A DNA stretch of 56,115 nucleotides from Opitutaceae bacterium (GTDB lineage: Bacteria > Verrucomicrobiota > Verrucomicrobiia > Opitutales > Opitutaceae), in contig JANQKV010000059.1 of assembly GCA_028280945.1 (NCBI GenBank), forward strand, positions 1-56,115. Reading direction: 5' to 3'. Of this stretch, positions 33,834 through 42,865 are shown piece after piece. Positions within the stretch are counted from its first letter, which is position 1, and the number at the start of each line of letters is the position of its first letter. Below the pieces are notes generated by a model. The model did not search any database. It was not told the DNA's origin and saw nothing but the letters and a program-made list of their open reading frames with translations. Position numbers and translations under genes: made by a program.

Positions 33834-33963
33834 ATTTGTCGAAGGTAACACTGTTGAATTTGTTGTGGTTAACATACTGCCTCCCCCGTCAGGTCTCGTT
33901 GATTCAACAGGGTGGTGGTGGCGCGAATTGAGTTAAGGTGTTGGGTGAGTATTCGAGAGAGGC

Positions 33964-35022
33964 ATGAAAAAGCTTACTCGTTTGGCATTTTACCCCGGAG
34001 ACGGCATCGGTCGTGAAGTGGGTGAGTCGGCGGCTGCGGTTTTGGAGGCACTCAAGGGTGATGGGAGTGGTCCTGATTTTGAGATCCAATGGTTTGACTG
34101 GGGGTGTGACTATTACGCGCGGCATGGCCGGGTGGTTCCGGAGAATTTTCTGGAGCAGCTGAGGCCCTTTGATGCGTTGTTTCTGGGGGCGGTGGGATGG
34201 CCGGAGAAGTTGCCCGATGCGGTCACTTTGGAACCATTGATTCAGATGCGGCAGAGCTTTGATCTGTATGCCTGCGTACGGCCGGCCCGGACTTTTCGCG
34301 GCGTGCCGACTCCCCTGCGTGATGAACGCGCATTGGACTTGGTGGTGGTCCGCGAGAATTCGGAAGGCGAATACGTCGACGCGGGCGGACGGTTTCATCC
34401 CGGTTCCGATGAGGACATGGCGGTGCAAACCGCCGTGCATACCCGGCGTGGAGTCACGCGCATTCTCAAGTTTGCCTTTGAACTCGCGACGAAGCGCCGG
34501 AAAAAACTCACCCTGATCACGAAATCCAATGCGCAACGCCACGCTTACGTGCTGTGGGAAGAGGCGCAGGCGGAGCTGGCGCCAAGCTACCCGGAAATCG
34601 CCACCAACCGGATGCACATCGACGCGGCGACGTTGCACATGGTGCGGGATCCCGGGCAGTTCGACGTGATCGTGGGGTCAAATCTGTTTGGTGATATCCT
34701 TTCGGATCTCAGTGGCGCCATTACCGGGAGTTTGGGTTTGAACCCGTCATCCAATCTGAATCCCGAAAGGAAATTTCCGTCGTTGTTTGAACCGGTGCAT
34801 GGTTCCGCGCCGGATATTGCCGGGCAGGGTATGGCGAACCCGGTGGGAGCGATCCTTTCGATCGAAGAAATGTTGCGTTTTCTCGGGCACCCGGAACCGG
34901 CTGGCCGCATTGGGCGGGCGGTGGAGCGATGTTTTGAAGCGGGCTGTGGCACACCGGATGTTGGAGGGACACTGAGCACGCGGGGCTTCACGGCAGAGGT
35001 GGTGGCGCGACTTGACGGGTGA
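33964..35022 (+). CDS. Tartrate/isopropylmalate-type dehydrogenase
   Basis: 352 residues, the usual length of beta-decarboxylating dehydrogenases. FYPGDGIGREV opens the fold. VVVRENSEGEYVDAGGRFHP and the RPARTFRGV block give the substrate-binding Arg/Tyr residues; KSNAQRHAYVLWEEAQ carries the catalytic Lys; DAATLHMV and GSNLFGDILSDLSGAITGS carry the metal-binding Asp residues; EPVHGSAPDIAGQGMANP is the cofactor signature. The ENSEGEY segment fits tartrate dehydrogenase/decarboxylases (TtuC-like) better than LeuB. NAD+ and a divalent metal are expected. The neighbouring receptor and the anion transporter at 36205 agree with hydroxy-acid catabolism. Confidence 0.87.
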   Translation: MKKLTRLAFYPGDGIGREVGESAAAVLEALKGDGSGPDFEIQWFDWGCDYYARHGRVVPENFLEQLRPFDALFLGAVGWPEKLPDAVTLEPLIQMRQSFDLYACVRPARTFRGVPTPLRDERALDLVVVRENSEGEYVDAGGRFHPGSDEDMAVQTAVHTRRGVTRILKFAFELATKRRKKLTLITKSNAQRHAYVLWEEAQAELAPSYPEIATNRMHIDAATLHMVRDPGQFDVIVGSNLFGDILSDLSGAITGSLGLNPSSNLNPERKFPSLFEPVHGSAPDIAGQGMANPVGAILSIEEMLRFLGHPEPAGRIGRAVERCFEAGCGTPDVGGTLSTRGFTAEVVARLDG

Positions 35023-35062
35023 CGACTGAAGTCCCGCTTTGGCCGGGCCGGGATCTTTCTGC

Positions 35063-36190
35063 TTACGGATTGCCGGAACTGTCGCGTTGGTTGCGTTTGA
35101 CCCACTCGTGACGGCGGGCGTTGACGTCGACGTCTTCGCTCATGACGACCCAGAGATGGATCGTGCCGTCCTGATGGGCCGAGGACATCAGACTGCCGCG
35201 GGAGTTGAAATCGAGGTATTCGGCCTGGTCCCCAGCGTGGATTTGCAGGGCCGTATACATGCGGTTGTCCGAAAGGATGTCGCTCACGCGAAAGAATCGG
35301 ATGAAGGGATCGTTCCCGGCCGAGACGATGTAGCGTCCATCCGGGGTGAACACGACGACCTCGATCTTGTGGCCGCTGCGATCAAAGTTGGCCAGGATCC
35401 TGCCGGTTTCAAAATCGAAGAGGTAGATGTCACCCGTTTGGCTGCCGGCCACCAGCATGGAACCGTCCGGGTTGAACCGTCCGGAAATGAAGTGATGGTC
35501 ATCGGCTTGCTTGCCGTGGAAATCGCGAACGTGGGACCAATCGTCCGTGCGCCAGACCCGGACCTGCTCGTTGTGGCCGACCGCCATCAGGTATGCGCCG
35601 TCATGGGAGAAATCGATCTCGTTCACGGTGGTGCCGAAGTCGAGTTTCTCGATGAGGCGGGCGTCGGGCATCGCGTAGACTCGAACCCACCCGTGTTGAT
35701 TGCCGTTGGCATCTTCGGATTTTTCTGCCCCGGAGACCAGGAATCGGCCGTCCTTCGAAAAGGCGAGCCCGTCGATGCCGGCGTCTTCCTCGATTTCTTT
35801 CCTCACCTCGCCGGTGGCGGCATCAAAGAAGGTCAGCTTGTAGTCTTCGCTGCAGGCGACGACGATTTTGCCGTCGCGTGACCAGGCCACGCGTTCGACT
35901 TCCTGCGCCACGTAGCGGCGCCACAGTTCGGTGCCGTCCGAGGTGCGCCAGACGATGACGGAGTTGTCAAATTTGGTGCCGGAAACGAGTTTGGAGCTGT
36001 CCGGGGAAAACTCCACGGATTCGACGGAACCTTCCTCGCCGTAGACGTCGGCGAGCCGCGTCCAGACCTTGTTGAGCATGAGTCGTTTGCTGTCCGTGAT
36101 CGGCATGGACTGCACTTGGGCCGGGGCCGGGGCCGCGAACAACAGGCCGAGAAGAATCGTGAGGGTGACACAGAATGGACGGGATTTCAT
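35063..36190 (-). CDS. Secreted WD40-repeat protein
   Basis: 375 residues from the ATG at 36190 (MKSRPFCVTLTILLGLLF, signal peptide, cleavage near APAQ); the longer frame from 36220 overlaps the transporter gene. At least six WD40-like repeats follow, such as VESVEFSPDSSKLVSG, VERVAWSRDGKIVVAC, IDGLAFSKDGRFLVSG, VNEIDFSHDGAYLMAVG and VVVFTPDGRYIVSAG, each ending in a W/F-x-x pattern. A seven-blade propeller is likely. No enzymatic domain. It starts 15 bp after the transporter stop. A periplasmic binding or assembly role is possible; partner unknown. Confidence 0.82.
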   Translation of the reverse strand: MKSRPFCVTLTILLGLLFAAPAPAQVQSMPITDSKRLMLNKVWTRLADVYGEEGSVESVEFSPDSSKLVSGTKFDNSVIVWRTSDGTELWRRYVAQEVERVAWSRDGKIVVACSEDYKLTFFDAATGEVRKEIEEDAGIDGLAFSKDGRFLVSGAEKSEDANGNQHGWVRVYAMPDARLIEKLDFGTTVNEIDFSHDGAYLMAVGHNEQVRVWRTDDWSHVRDFHGKQADDHHFISGRFNPDGSMLVAGSQTGDIYLFDFETGRILANFDRSGHKIEVVVFTPDGRYIVSAGNDPFIRFFRVSDILSDNRMYTALQIHAGDQAEYLDFNSRGSLMSSAHQDGTIHLWVVMSEDVDVNARRHEWVKRNQRDSSGNP

Positions 36191-36204
36191 ATCAAGGTAT
36201 GGAG

Positions 36205-37740
36205 TTAAGGGCGGGCCCATGAGGGGAAGATGCCGGGATCGATTTCGAAGACGGTGGGCACGAGCCAGAGCGCGAGCAGAATGGTGATGGTGAAGGCGAG
36301 CAACTCGACCCAGATGCCCACCTTGATCATTTCGGCGATCCTAATGCGTTCGCTGCCGAAAATGACTGCGTTGGGCGGTGTGCCGACCGGCATCAGGAAC
36401 GCCATTGACGACATGATCGTGGCCGGGACCATGAACAGGAGGGGGTTGGTGTTTTGGGCCACCGCCCAGGCTGCGAGCACCGGGATGAACATCTGAACCG
36501 TGGCGACGTTGGAAACGAGTTCCGTGACGAGGGTGATGGCGAGACAGACGAGAATAATGGTCAGGAAGATTGGCATTGCGCCCAGTTCGCCGAACCGGGT
36601 TGCAAGGTTTTGAGTGAGCCCGCTGCCGGTGAATCCGTTGGCGAGGGCGAAGCCTCCGCCAAAGAGCAGGATGGCGGCCCAGGGCAGATTTTTGAAGGCG
36701 TCGATTTCGAGCAGGGCCTTGCGGGAGGTTTTCGCCCCGGCGGGGATGATGAACAGCACGAGCGCCATGAGTATCGCGATCGTGCTGTCATCCATGAGGG
36801 CGAATCCGTCCCAGAGCCCGCGCCACCCCGGGATCGAAAAACTCCCGATGTTAAGATCGCTGCGAAACACCCACAGCAACGCGGTCGTGATCCATACCAC
36901 CGTGACGGCACGTTCTTCGAACGAGAGCGGACCCAGTTCCTTGAGCTCCTTTTGCACGATCGACCGGTCGGGGATCAGGGATTGGTCGAGCTTGCAGGCA
37001 AACTTGGTCAGCACGACCCAGGTGGTGAAAATCAGAATCGTGGCGAGCGGGATTCCAACCAGCACCCATTGGCCAAACGTAATGGGAGGCGCGGCGGGAA
37101 AGGTGTCCTCGAATATCTTGATCAAGGCGAGGTTGGTGGGCGTGCCAACCGGCGTCGCCACCCCGCCGATCGAGCAGCTGTAGGCGATCGATAGCAGCAG
37201 GGCCAGGGCCATGGGATGGGTTTTCTCTTTCCCGAATTCCCGTTCCAGTTGGCCGATGATCGCGAGACCGATGGGCAGCATCATGACCGCGGTTGCGGTG
37301 TTGGAGATCCACATCGAGAGGAAGGCACTCGCGAGCATGAAACCGAGGATCAACCAGTCCGCCTTGCGGCCGATTGCATTGATGATCGTCAACGCAATCC
37401 GGCGGTGCAGGTTCCATCGTTCCATGGCCAGGGCGATGAGGAAGCCGCCGATGAACAGGAAGATGATCGGGTTCATGTAGGACCCGGCGACATCGCGTCC
37501 CGCTGAGATTCCGAGGGTCGGCAACATCACCATCGGCAACAGCGAAGTTGCCGCGAGCGGGATGGCCTCGGTGACCCACCAGGTTGCCATCAATACCACC
37601 ACCGCGGCCATTCTGCCCACGGCCGGGTTGTTGGGATCGAGGTCGAACCAAAGCAGCACTCCGACGGAGAGGAGTGGCCCTAGAACCAGGCCGAGGTTTT
37701 GCACCGGGGTTCGCTGCTGGGGAGATGCAGGGGCAGACAT
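36205..37740 (-). CDS. DASS-family (SLC13) dicarboxylate/sodium symporter
   Basis: 511 residues with about eleven hydrophobic segments. The two Ser-Asn-Thr-type substrate/Na+ motifs are present: ISNTATAVMMLPIG in the first half and VSNVATVQMFIPVL in the second. Hairpin signatures GGFLIALAMERW and GGGFALANGFTGSGL are typical. Family members import succinate, malate, tartrate, citrate or sulfate with Na+. The nearby tartrate-type dehydrogenase suggests a C4 hydroxy-dicarboxylate (inference). Lies 84 bp after the DhaK stop on the same strand. Confidence 0.9.
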   Translation of the reverse strand: MSAPASPQQRTPVQNLGLVLGPLLSVGVLLWFDLDPNNPAVGRMAAVVVLMATWWVTEAIPLAATSLLPMVMLPTLGISAGRDVAGSYMNPIIFLFIGGFLIALAMERWNLHRRIALTIINAIGRKADWLILGFMLASAFLSMWISNTATAVMMLPIGLAIIGQLEREFGKEKTHPMALALLLSIAYSCSIGGVATPVGTPTNLALIKIFEDTFPAAPPITFGQWVLVGIPLATILIFTTWVVLTKFACKLDQSLIPDRSIVQKELKELGPLSFEERAVTVVWITTALLWVFRSDLNIGSFSIPGWRGLWDGFALMDDSTIAILMALVLFIIPAGAKTSRKALLEIDAFKNLPWAAILLFGGGFALANGFTGSGLTQNLATRFGELGAMPIFLTIILVCLAITLVTELVSNVATVQMFIPVLAAWAVAQNTNPLLFMVPATIMSSMAFLMPVGTPPNAVIFGSERIRIAEMIKVGIWVELLAFTITILLALWLVPTVFEIDPGIFPSWARP

Positions 37741-37824
37741 GAGGGGAGGGAGGGGCGTGCTGTGCTACTGAACCGCCGGGCAATTGCGTGCGGTGGTCGA
37801 AACCGGGCACGTGGCGGCGGAGAC

Positions 37825-38820
37825 TCAGAAGGTGCGAATTGGAATCTCGGCGGGAGCCTTCATCAAGGTTTCAAGTTCATCATCGAGCCGGATCAACGTA
37901 ATGGAATACCCCGCCATTTCGAGGGCGGTGCAGTATTCACCCACGTAATTTTGCACCACGGTGAGGTCTCGATCCCGGCAAAGCAGGGCCGCCTTGCGGT
38001 AGAGCAGGTAAAGTTCGCTGATGGGGGTGCCACCGAGGCCGTTGATCATGAGGCCGATCCGGTCACCTTTGCTGAACGGCAGGTCGCCCGCAACGGCCTC
38101 AAACATTTCCTCGACGAGTTGGTCGGCGGGTTTGATTTTGTCGCGGCGTCGGCCGGGTTCACCGTGAATCCCGACGCCCATTTCGATCTCGTCGTCGGCC
38201 AGGGTGAAGATCGGCTCGCCCTTGGCGGGAGGGGTGCAACCGGTGAGCGCCATGCCCATGGAACGCACGACGCCGTTCACCTTTTTGCCGATGCGCACGA
38301 GCTCATCGAGGTCCTCGCCCTGCTCGGCGGCGGCACCGACTGCCTTGATGACAAAGAAGTTTCCGGCCACGCCGCGGCGGCCCACGGTGTAAGTGCTGTT
38401 CTCCACCGACACGTCGTCGTCGATCACGACGAGTTCGGTGCGAATGCCTTCGGCTTCGGCCATCTCGCGAGCCATGTCCCAGCCCATCCGGTCGCCCTGG
38501 TAGTTGTTCACCAGATGAAGGATGCCCTTGGGCGTGTTCATCAATTTGAAGCATTCGACGATGTAGTCCATCGGTGGGGCGGCGAAGACATTGCCCGGCA
38601 CGGCGGCATCAAGCATGCCCTTGCCGACAGCCATGATGTGGGCGGGCTCGTGGCCGCTGCCGGAACCTTGGATGACGGAGACCTTGTCATGGCGTGGTGC
38701 GTCGGCGCGGTAGATAATGTTGGAGTCCTTTTTCCAACGCAGTGTGTCGGGGTTGGCCAGGATGAGGCCTTCCATCATTTCGGAAACAAAATGAGTGGGG
38801 TCGTTGATGAATTTTTTCAT
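37825..38820 (-). CDS. dhaK: Dihydroxyacetone kinase subunit DhaK
   Basis: 331 residues, normal DhaK length. VIQGSGSGHEPAHIMAVGKG holds the substrate-binding glycine-rich loop and His. GVGIHGEPGRRRDKI holds the His that forms a covalent hemiaminal with the ketone substrate. VGRRGVAGNFFVIKAVGAAA is a further conserved block. DhaK binds dihydroxyacetone while DhaL supplies the phosphoryl group. DhaL is encoded 26 bp upstream. No DhaM gene follows, so either ATP is the donor or a PTS component is elsewhere. A different ketose (e.g. erythrulose) is also possible. Confidence 0.93.
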   Translation of the reverse strand: MKKFINDPTHFVSEMMEGLILANPDTLRWKKDSNIIYRADAPRHDKVSVIQGSGSGHEPAHIMAVGKGMLDAAVPGNVFAAPPMDYIVECFKLMNTPKGILHLVNNYQGDRMGWDMAREMAEAEGIRTELVVIDDDVSVENSTYTVGRRGVAGNFFVIKAVGAAAEQGEDLDELVRIGKKVNGVVRSMGMALTGCTPPAKGEPIFTLADDEIEMGVGIHGEPGRRRDKIKPADQLVEEMFEAVAGDLPFSKGDRIGLMINGLGGTPISELYLLYRKAALLCRDRDLTVVQNYVGEYCTALEMAGYSITLIRLDDELETLMKAPAEIPIRTF

Positions 38821-38846
38821 GGGGGTTCGGTGAGTCGGGTTGGGGT

Positions 38847-39488
38847 TTAAGTGGAAATGGGAAAGCAGGTGGAAACGGCCTCGAGCATTTTGGTGACCGC
38901 CACCATGCCGGGATCGTAGGTGTCCCGGCTGCGGTTGCCGGTGAAGCTCTGGCGACCGCGCCTGGCGGTCCAGCTCTTGGCGGTTTCAGTCGCAGCGGCT
39001 GAAGCCCGGGCGGCGGCGGCGAAGGCCCGGGGAATGCTGCCGTCGGCGTCCGCGGTTTGTTGGATGGCGGTGGTGGCGGCATCCATCGCATCAAGCAAAG
39101 TCTTATCACCAAGTTTGGCGCCGCCCCGCGCCATCATGCCGGCTTGGGCGGCTTGTGACAGCGCCACGAGATCCGCAAGTGACAGCGATTCCCGGCCCCT
39201 GGCCCCGATGCCGAAGCGCATGAAGGCGGTGCCCCAGAGCGGACCTGAACAACCGCCCGTCTTGCTGGTTATGATGGTGCTGCATTTCAACGCGAAGGCA
39301 CTGATACTGGTGCGGTCGAGTTCGGCCCATTGGGTCCTGATGGCATCGAAGCCCGTGGCCAACGACGCCCCAAAATCGCCATCACCACAAAGGCCGTCGA
39401 GCTGCGAGAATTCATCTTCATGCGCGAGGGCGACGGACACCATGGTGTCAACGATCGTTTCAATATCGGCGAGGGTGAGCGTATTCAT
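38847..39488 (-). CDS. dhaL: Dihydroxyacetone kinase subunit DhaL
   Basis: 213 residues from the ATG at 39488; the frame continues to 39782 inside the HAD gene, which is not credible. QLDGLCGDGDFGASLATGF contains the three nucleotide/Mg-binding Asp residues of the DxxxxDxDxG motif. SKTGGCSGPLWGTAFMRFG is the second signature. GGAKLGDKTLLDAMDAA is the third. With DhaK it phosphorylates dihydroxyacetone to DHAP. It starts 22 bp after the HAD gene stop, so the cluster is a tight operon. Confidence 0.92.
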   Translation of the reverse strand: MNTLTLADIETIVDTMVSVALAHEDEFSQLDGLCGDGDFGASLATGFDAIRTQWAELDRTSISAFALKCSTIITSKTGGCSGPLWGTAFMRFGIGARGRESLSLADLVALSQAAQAGMMARGGAKLGDKTLLDAMDAATTAIQQTADADGSIPRAFAAAARASAAATETAKSWTARRGRQSFTGNRSRDTYDPGMVAVTKMLEAVSTCFPIST

Positions 39489-39510
39489 GGCAAGAGAAGA
39501 CTTGAGGATA

Positions 39511-40224
39511 TCAGGTGAGGGTGAGCGCAATGAGGTCGGTGAGACGGATTGTGCCCAAGGGGCCGTCGTCCAGGGAATCGACCACCGCGTCGGCCGTGGA
39601 GAAATCCTCATCGACAGTGTAGGTGCTGCGGGTGACCAGGCAGTGCATTCCAGCTGCCTTCGCCGCGAGCAGGCCAATGCGGCTGTCCTCGATGACGACG
39701 CACCGGGTGGGTGAAAGGCGAAGGGTGCGGGTGGCGAGCTGGTAGATTTCCGGGTCGGGTTTTTTTCGCTTCGCCATGTCACCGGCGAAGACCCGGATCA
39801 CCGAAGCCCGACTGGCTCCCAGCAACCGGTCCACGATGCCCTGCACGGATTTCCGATTGGAAGTGGAACACACCGCGACAGGGATTTTTTTCGCAATGGC
39901 TTCATCCATCAAACGAGCCACCCCGGGCCGGAGCGGCAGGCGGCCAGTTTGAATGAGTTCGAGGAAAAGGGCCGTCTTGCGGGCGTGCAGATCAGCGATG
40001 AAGTCGGCACGATTTTCGACCGACCCGGGCCAACCCATCTCATTAAAATACGCCGTCAGTCGTTCCTTGCCACCACCAACCAAAAGCCATCGCGCATAGC
40101 CTGATTTGGTCCACTTCGTCGTGAGCCCGAATTCGGCAAAGCTCTGGTTGAAAGCGACGCGATGACCATCGCGTTCGGTGTCCACGAGGACTCCGTCGCA
40201 ATCGAAAATCAAGGCCTCCATCAT
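39511..40224 (-). CDS. HAD-superfamily phosphatase (CbbY/phosphoglycolate type)
   Basis: 237 residues from the ATG at 40224, which overlaps the aldolase stop as ATGA; two adjacent ATGs are possible. IFDCDGVLVDTE is motif I with both Asp residues. VAVCSTSNRKSVQG is motif II, AKRKKPDPEIYQLA motif III with the Lys, and CVVIEDSRIGLLAAKAAGM motif IV. The C1-cap subclass with LRPGVARLMDEA fits phosphoglucomutase/phosphatase CbbY-like enzymes. Between a class II aldolase and DhaKL, it could dephosphorylate a sugar phosphate so that the product feeds the kinase (inference). Confidence 0.87.
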   Translation of the reverse strand: MMEALIFDCDGVLVDTERDGHRVAFNQSFAEFGLTTKWTKSGYARWLLVGGGKERLTAYFNEMGWPGSVENRADFIADLHARKTALFLELIQTGRLPLRPGVARLMDEAIAKKIPVAVCSTSNRKSVQGIVDRLLGASRASVIRVFAGDMAKRKKPDPEIYQLATRTLRLSPTRCVVIEDSRIGLLAAKAAGMHCLVTRSTYTVDEDFSTADAVVDSLDDGPLGTIRLTDLIALTLT

Positions 40225-41108
40225 GAGGAGCTCCCGGTTGATTCGGCCAGGCACACCTCCGCTTGGTGGGCTCCGCCAAATTGGGTTATTTTGGCGGCGA
40301 TCAGTTCCCGCATGGCCTTGTCCTGGGACGAGATAAACCCAAGTGGCTCGTAGTCGTCGGGGTGCTCCTGGCGATGATTGCAGAAACCATCAACAAAGGC
40401 GTGTTTGAGATTGGTGGAGATGTTGATTTTGGCGCATCCGAGGCCGATGCAGCGTTGAATAATCCCGTCATTGAGACCGGTGCCACCGTGAAGCGCCAGA
40501 GGCGTCGGAATGCGACGATGGATTTCGGTCAACTCGGACCACGCAATGTTCGGCTCGCCGTGATAGATGCCGTGGGCGGTGCCGATGGCTGGTGCGAAAA
40601 CCGCCAGATCAATCTCCGCGCAGAATCTTGCCGCCTTGTCGGGATCGACAACCGAGCCGCCGTTCTCGACCACGATATCATCCTCGACGCCGTGAATCTC
40701 GCCGATCTCGGCTTCAATGCCGACATCATGTCTGGCCGCCATTTCGAACACCTGCCGCGAACGTTGCAGGTTGTCTGCGAAGGGCAGGTCCGACGCGTCG
40801 ATCATGACGTTGGTCCAGCCGTGGTCGAGACAGGCCTGGATGATATCCAAGTCCTTGCCATGATCCAGATGCAGGGCAACTGGAACCGTCGTATCTGCAG
40901 CCAGATCACGCATCCACTGCATGATGCTGCCGTGGCCAAAATGAAGGATGGTCTTGGTGGAGGTCTGGCAGATGACCGGAGCTTCCAACTGCTGGGCGGT
41001 TTCCACCACGGCACGGGCGGAGTTGAAATCGATGATGTTAAACGCGCCGACGGCGAAGCCTCGGCGGCGGGCGCAGACCAAGGCGTGGCGAAAGTCCTGA
41101 AGTGGCAT
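40221..41108 (-). CDS. Class II fructose/tagatose-bisphosphate aldolase family
   Basis: 295 residues. FAVGAFNIIDFNSARAVVE opens the barrel. LHLDHGKDLDIIQACLDHG carries the catalytic Asp and a zinc His. GIEAEIGEIHGVED provides the Glu ligand. FAPAIGTAHGIYHGEPNI and LALHGGTGLNDGIIQRCIGLG give the other zinc His ligands and phosphate loop. It belongs to the GatY/KbaY/FbaA group, which cleaves a ketose bisphosphate to DHAP and an aldehyde. First gene of the catabolic run after its LacI regulator (148 bp away). Confidence 0.9.
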   Translation of the reverse strand: MPLQDFRHALVCARRRGFAVGAFNIIDFNSARAVVETAQQLEAPVICQTSTKTILHFGHGSIMQWMRDLAADTTVPVALHLDHGKDLDIIQACLDHGWTNVMIDASDLPFADNLQRSRQVFEMAARHDVGIEAEIGEIHGVEDDIVVENGGSVVDPDKAARFCAEIDLAVFAPAIGTAHGIYHGEPNIAWSELTEIHRRIPTPLALHGGTGLNDGIIQRCIGLGCAKINISTNLKHAFVDGFCNHRQEHPDDYEPLGFISSQDKAMRELIAAKITQFGGAHQAEVCLAESTGSSS

Positions 41109-41198
41109 GGTAATGGGAGTGAAAGGGGAGCGCGGCCCATCAAGGGCGGCGTCACTTCACGGTATTTCATCACGGCGAGTCCGCCATGTGCTGCTAGG

Positions 41199-41210
41199 TC
41201 AACTTGTTGA
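41199..41210. promoter_or_regulatory. Weak candidate operator upstream of the aldolase
   Basis: TCAACTTGTTGA has 5-bp inverted arms around TT, about 91 bp before the aldolase start and just after the LacI gene. It loosely resembles the xAAC...GTTx arms of the operators in the next locus. Could be chance. Confidence 0.25.
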
Positions 41211-41256
41211 AACGTGCTGGCTCACCGCCCGTGCGATCGATTTCCGGCCGTTTTCT

Positions 41257-42351
41257 TCAAGCTTCTTGATCCCGGGAGCAGGCTTGGATGGGCAGGAAGT
41301 CGGCGCTGATGGGAGTATTAGCGTGCGACTTGGGACGCGCTCGGAGGGATTCGCCCTCGTTCCAGCATCCGTCCATCAAGTGGCGCGTGGGAATGGACGG
41401 AATGCCCCGTTCGTTGCGATGCAGCATATCGACGACAAAATCGACCGCCATGCGGCCCATCTCGAATGCATTTTTGGTGGTGCCGGTGATGTTTTCCTCG
41501 CCTGGCGCCAGGCAATGCGAAACCAGACTGATGTCGTGCGAAAGTTCACGGCGGAGCCTTTTAACCCCCTCCCGGACACAGGCACTGCGGGTGATAATCA
41601 CGTCGGGTTGATGGGCCTTGACCCACTTGCCGAAGTCCGGGAATGACCACTCCCGAAACAGGTAGGGATCGATTTTCTCGATGTTGGGATTGCTGAATTG
41701 CTCAGCGAGGAACGCACCCAACCAATGATTTTCAAAACGGATCGTGCTCGGTTCCGATTCGACGAGGGCAGGCCGCCGGTAGCCGCGGAGGAATGCCTCC
41801 CGGACAATGGTCGAGATATTCTGATGCTCGTTGGGCGAGATCATGTGCAGCTTCGGTTGGCTGGTGGAATAACCGAGGCAGACGGGGGAAAACTTGTCCC
41901 AATCCAGGTTGAGGGGCCTGGGTTTCTCCCCGTGGGGCAGCAACAGCCCCACGATGCCGCGATTGAACAGAATCGAACTCATTCGTTTCGGGGTCATGCC
42001 CTTTTCGTGGAGCCAGAATCGCTCGATGCGGTAGCCGCGTTCCTCCGCGCGGCTTTGGGCCCCTTTGAAATAGAAAGGGTAGTTTGAAGAGGTGTCGCCC
42101 CAGTTCGAGTTCTCGGTCGTGATCAACCACGCCAGGCAGGTGATGTTGTTGGATTGGGATTTCTCCGTGCGATAGGCGGTCAGCGCGCTGAGGAACGGAT
42201 CGGGGCGATAGCCCAGCTTCTTGGCGATCGCCTGAATGCGTGCGCGCTTGTCCTTGGAGATTTTGGGGTCATTGCGAAGAGCGAGGGACACCGACGAGTA
42301 GTGGCACTCAGCTTCTTCCGCGATATCACGTATGGTTACACGAGATTTCAT
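41257..42351 (-). CDS. LacI-family transcriptional regulator
   Basis: 364 residues from the ATG at 42351 (MKSRVTIRDIAEEAECHYSS); the earlier in-frame start at 42408 would put extra residues before the helix-turn-helix. TIRDIAEEAECHYSSVSLAL is the LacI HTH, followed by LGYRPDPFLSALTAYR hinge. The rest is a periplasmic-binding-protein-like sensor domain with a C-terminal VDMLHRNERGIPSIPTRHLM. It precedes the aldolase-HAD-DhaLK operon on the same strand and is the likely regulator of it, of the GH28 locus on the other side, or both. Confidence 0.92.
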   Translation of the reverse strand: MKSRVTIRDIAEEAECHYSSVSLALRNDPKISKDKRARIQAIAKKLGYRPDPFLSALTAYRTEKSQSNNITCLAWLITTENSNWGDTSSNYPFYFKGAQSRAEERGYRIERFWLHEKGMTPKRMSSILFNRGIVGLLLPHGEKPRPLNLDWDKFSPVCLGYSTSQPKLHMISPNEHQNISTIVREAFLRGYRRPALVESEPSTIRFENHWLGAFLAEQFSNPNIEKIDPYLFREWSFPDFGKWVKAHQPDVIITRSACVREGVKRLRRELSHDISLVSHCLAPGEENITGTTKNAFEMGRMAVDFVVDMLHRNERGIPSIPTRHLMDGCWNEGESLRARPKSHANTPISADFLPIQACSRDQEA

Positions 42352-42587
42352 CGGCAGGGTTCGGAGCTGGGGTGGGTGGGTGGGGTTGAGTCTGCGCAAA
42401 CCCCTCACTACGCACGAGCAGCGCGACGGCTGTAGTGCTACTTAAGATGAACTCGCGTCGACTGACCATGGGGCGGGGAAACTCTGTCCGATGGTGAATC
42501 CGATCCCAACAAGTGCAAACGAATCAATGCACTTAGTATTCGCGTAAAAAACACGCGCCATGAAAGGTGCGTTGATGATCAAGTGAC

Positions 42588-42606
42588 GAATCCGTCCTTC
42601 GGATTC
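42588..42606. repeat. 7-bp inverted repeat
   Basis: GAATCCG and CGGATTC around a 5-nt loop. No T-run on either side. May be an operator or an RNA hairpin in a leader. Confidence 0.5.
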
Positions 42607-42807
42607 ATCTTACGTGCCAATTGATTTGTTCAGTCTTCCTTGCGACTCACTTTGGCTCAAGAGAGTGTTCCAAGCTCCGGTGTGAATGGGATGAGGCTTC
42701 TTTTATCCGCTGCTATCAAAGCGGCTAAAATACAGCCAGGAACTTGAGCAAAGGCGCATGCGAGCGATTTCCGGTTTCGCCCCTCTCGGGGTGAGAGAGG
42801 TCATTTT

Positions 42808-42818
42808 CTAACCGTTAA
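42808..42818. promoter_or_regulatory. Candidate CTAAC-N-GTTAG operator (one mismatch)
   Basis: CTAACCGTTAA, 48 bp between its end and the GTG start of the secreted GH28 gene. It matches the palindromes at 50947 and 55705 in 10 of 11 positions counting the free centre. Confidence 0.6.
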
Positions 42819-42865
42819 AGTGACGCCCTGCTTGCCACGGCGGAGGCCGTGTTCGACCTCAAGGC

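Larger units (their letters stand above)
42352..42865. other. Divergent intergenic region (LacI / GH28)
   Basis: 514 bases with the promoters of the LacI gene and the secreted GH28 gene. It contains a 7-bp hairpin at 42588-42606 (GAATCCG-TCCTT-CGGATTC), a short hairpin at 42541-42557 (CGCGT...ACGCG) and the operator-like site at 42808. No protein-like frame or recognised RNA. Confidence 0.5.

Noticed and set aside
42541-42557. CGCGT...ACGCG hairpin as a terminator
   Set aside because: The loop is a run of A, there is no T-run after the stem, and no gene ends just upstream.
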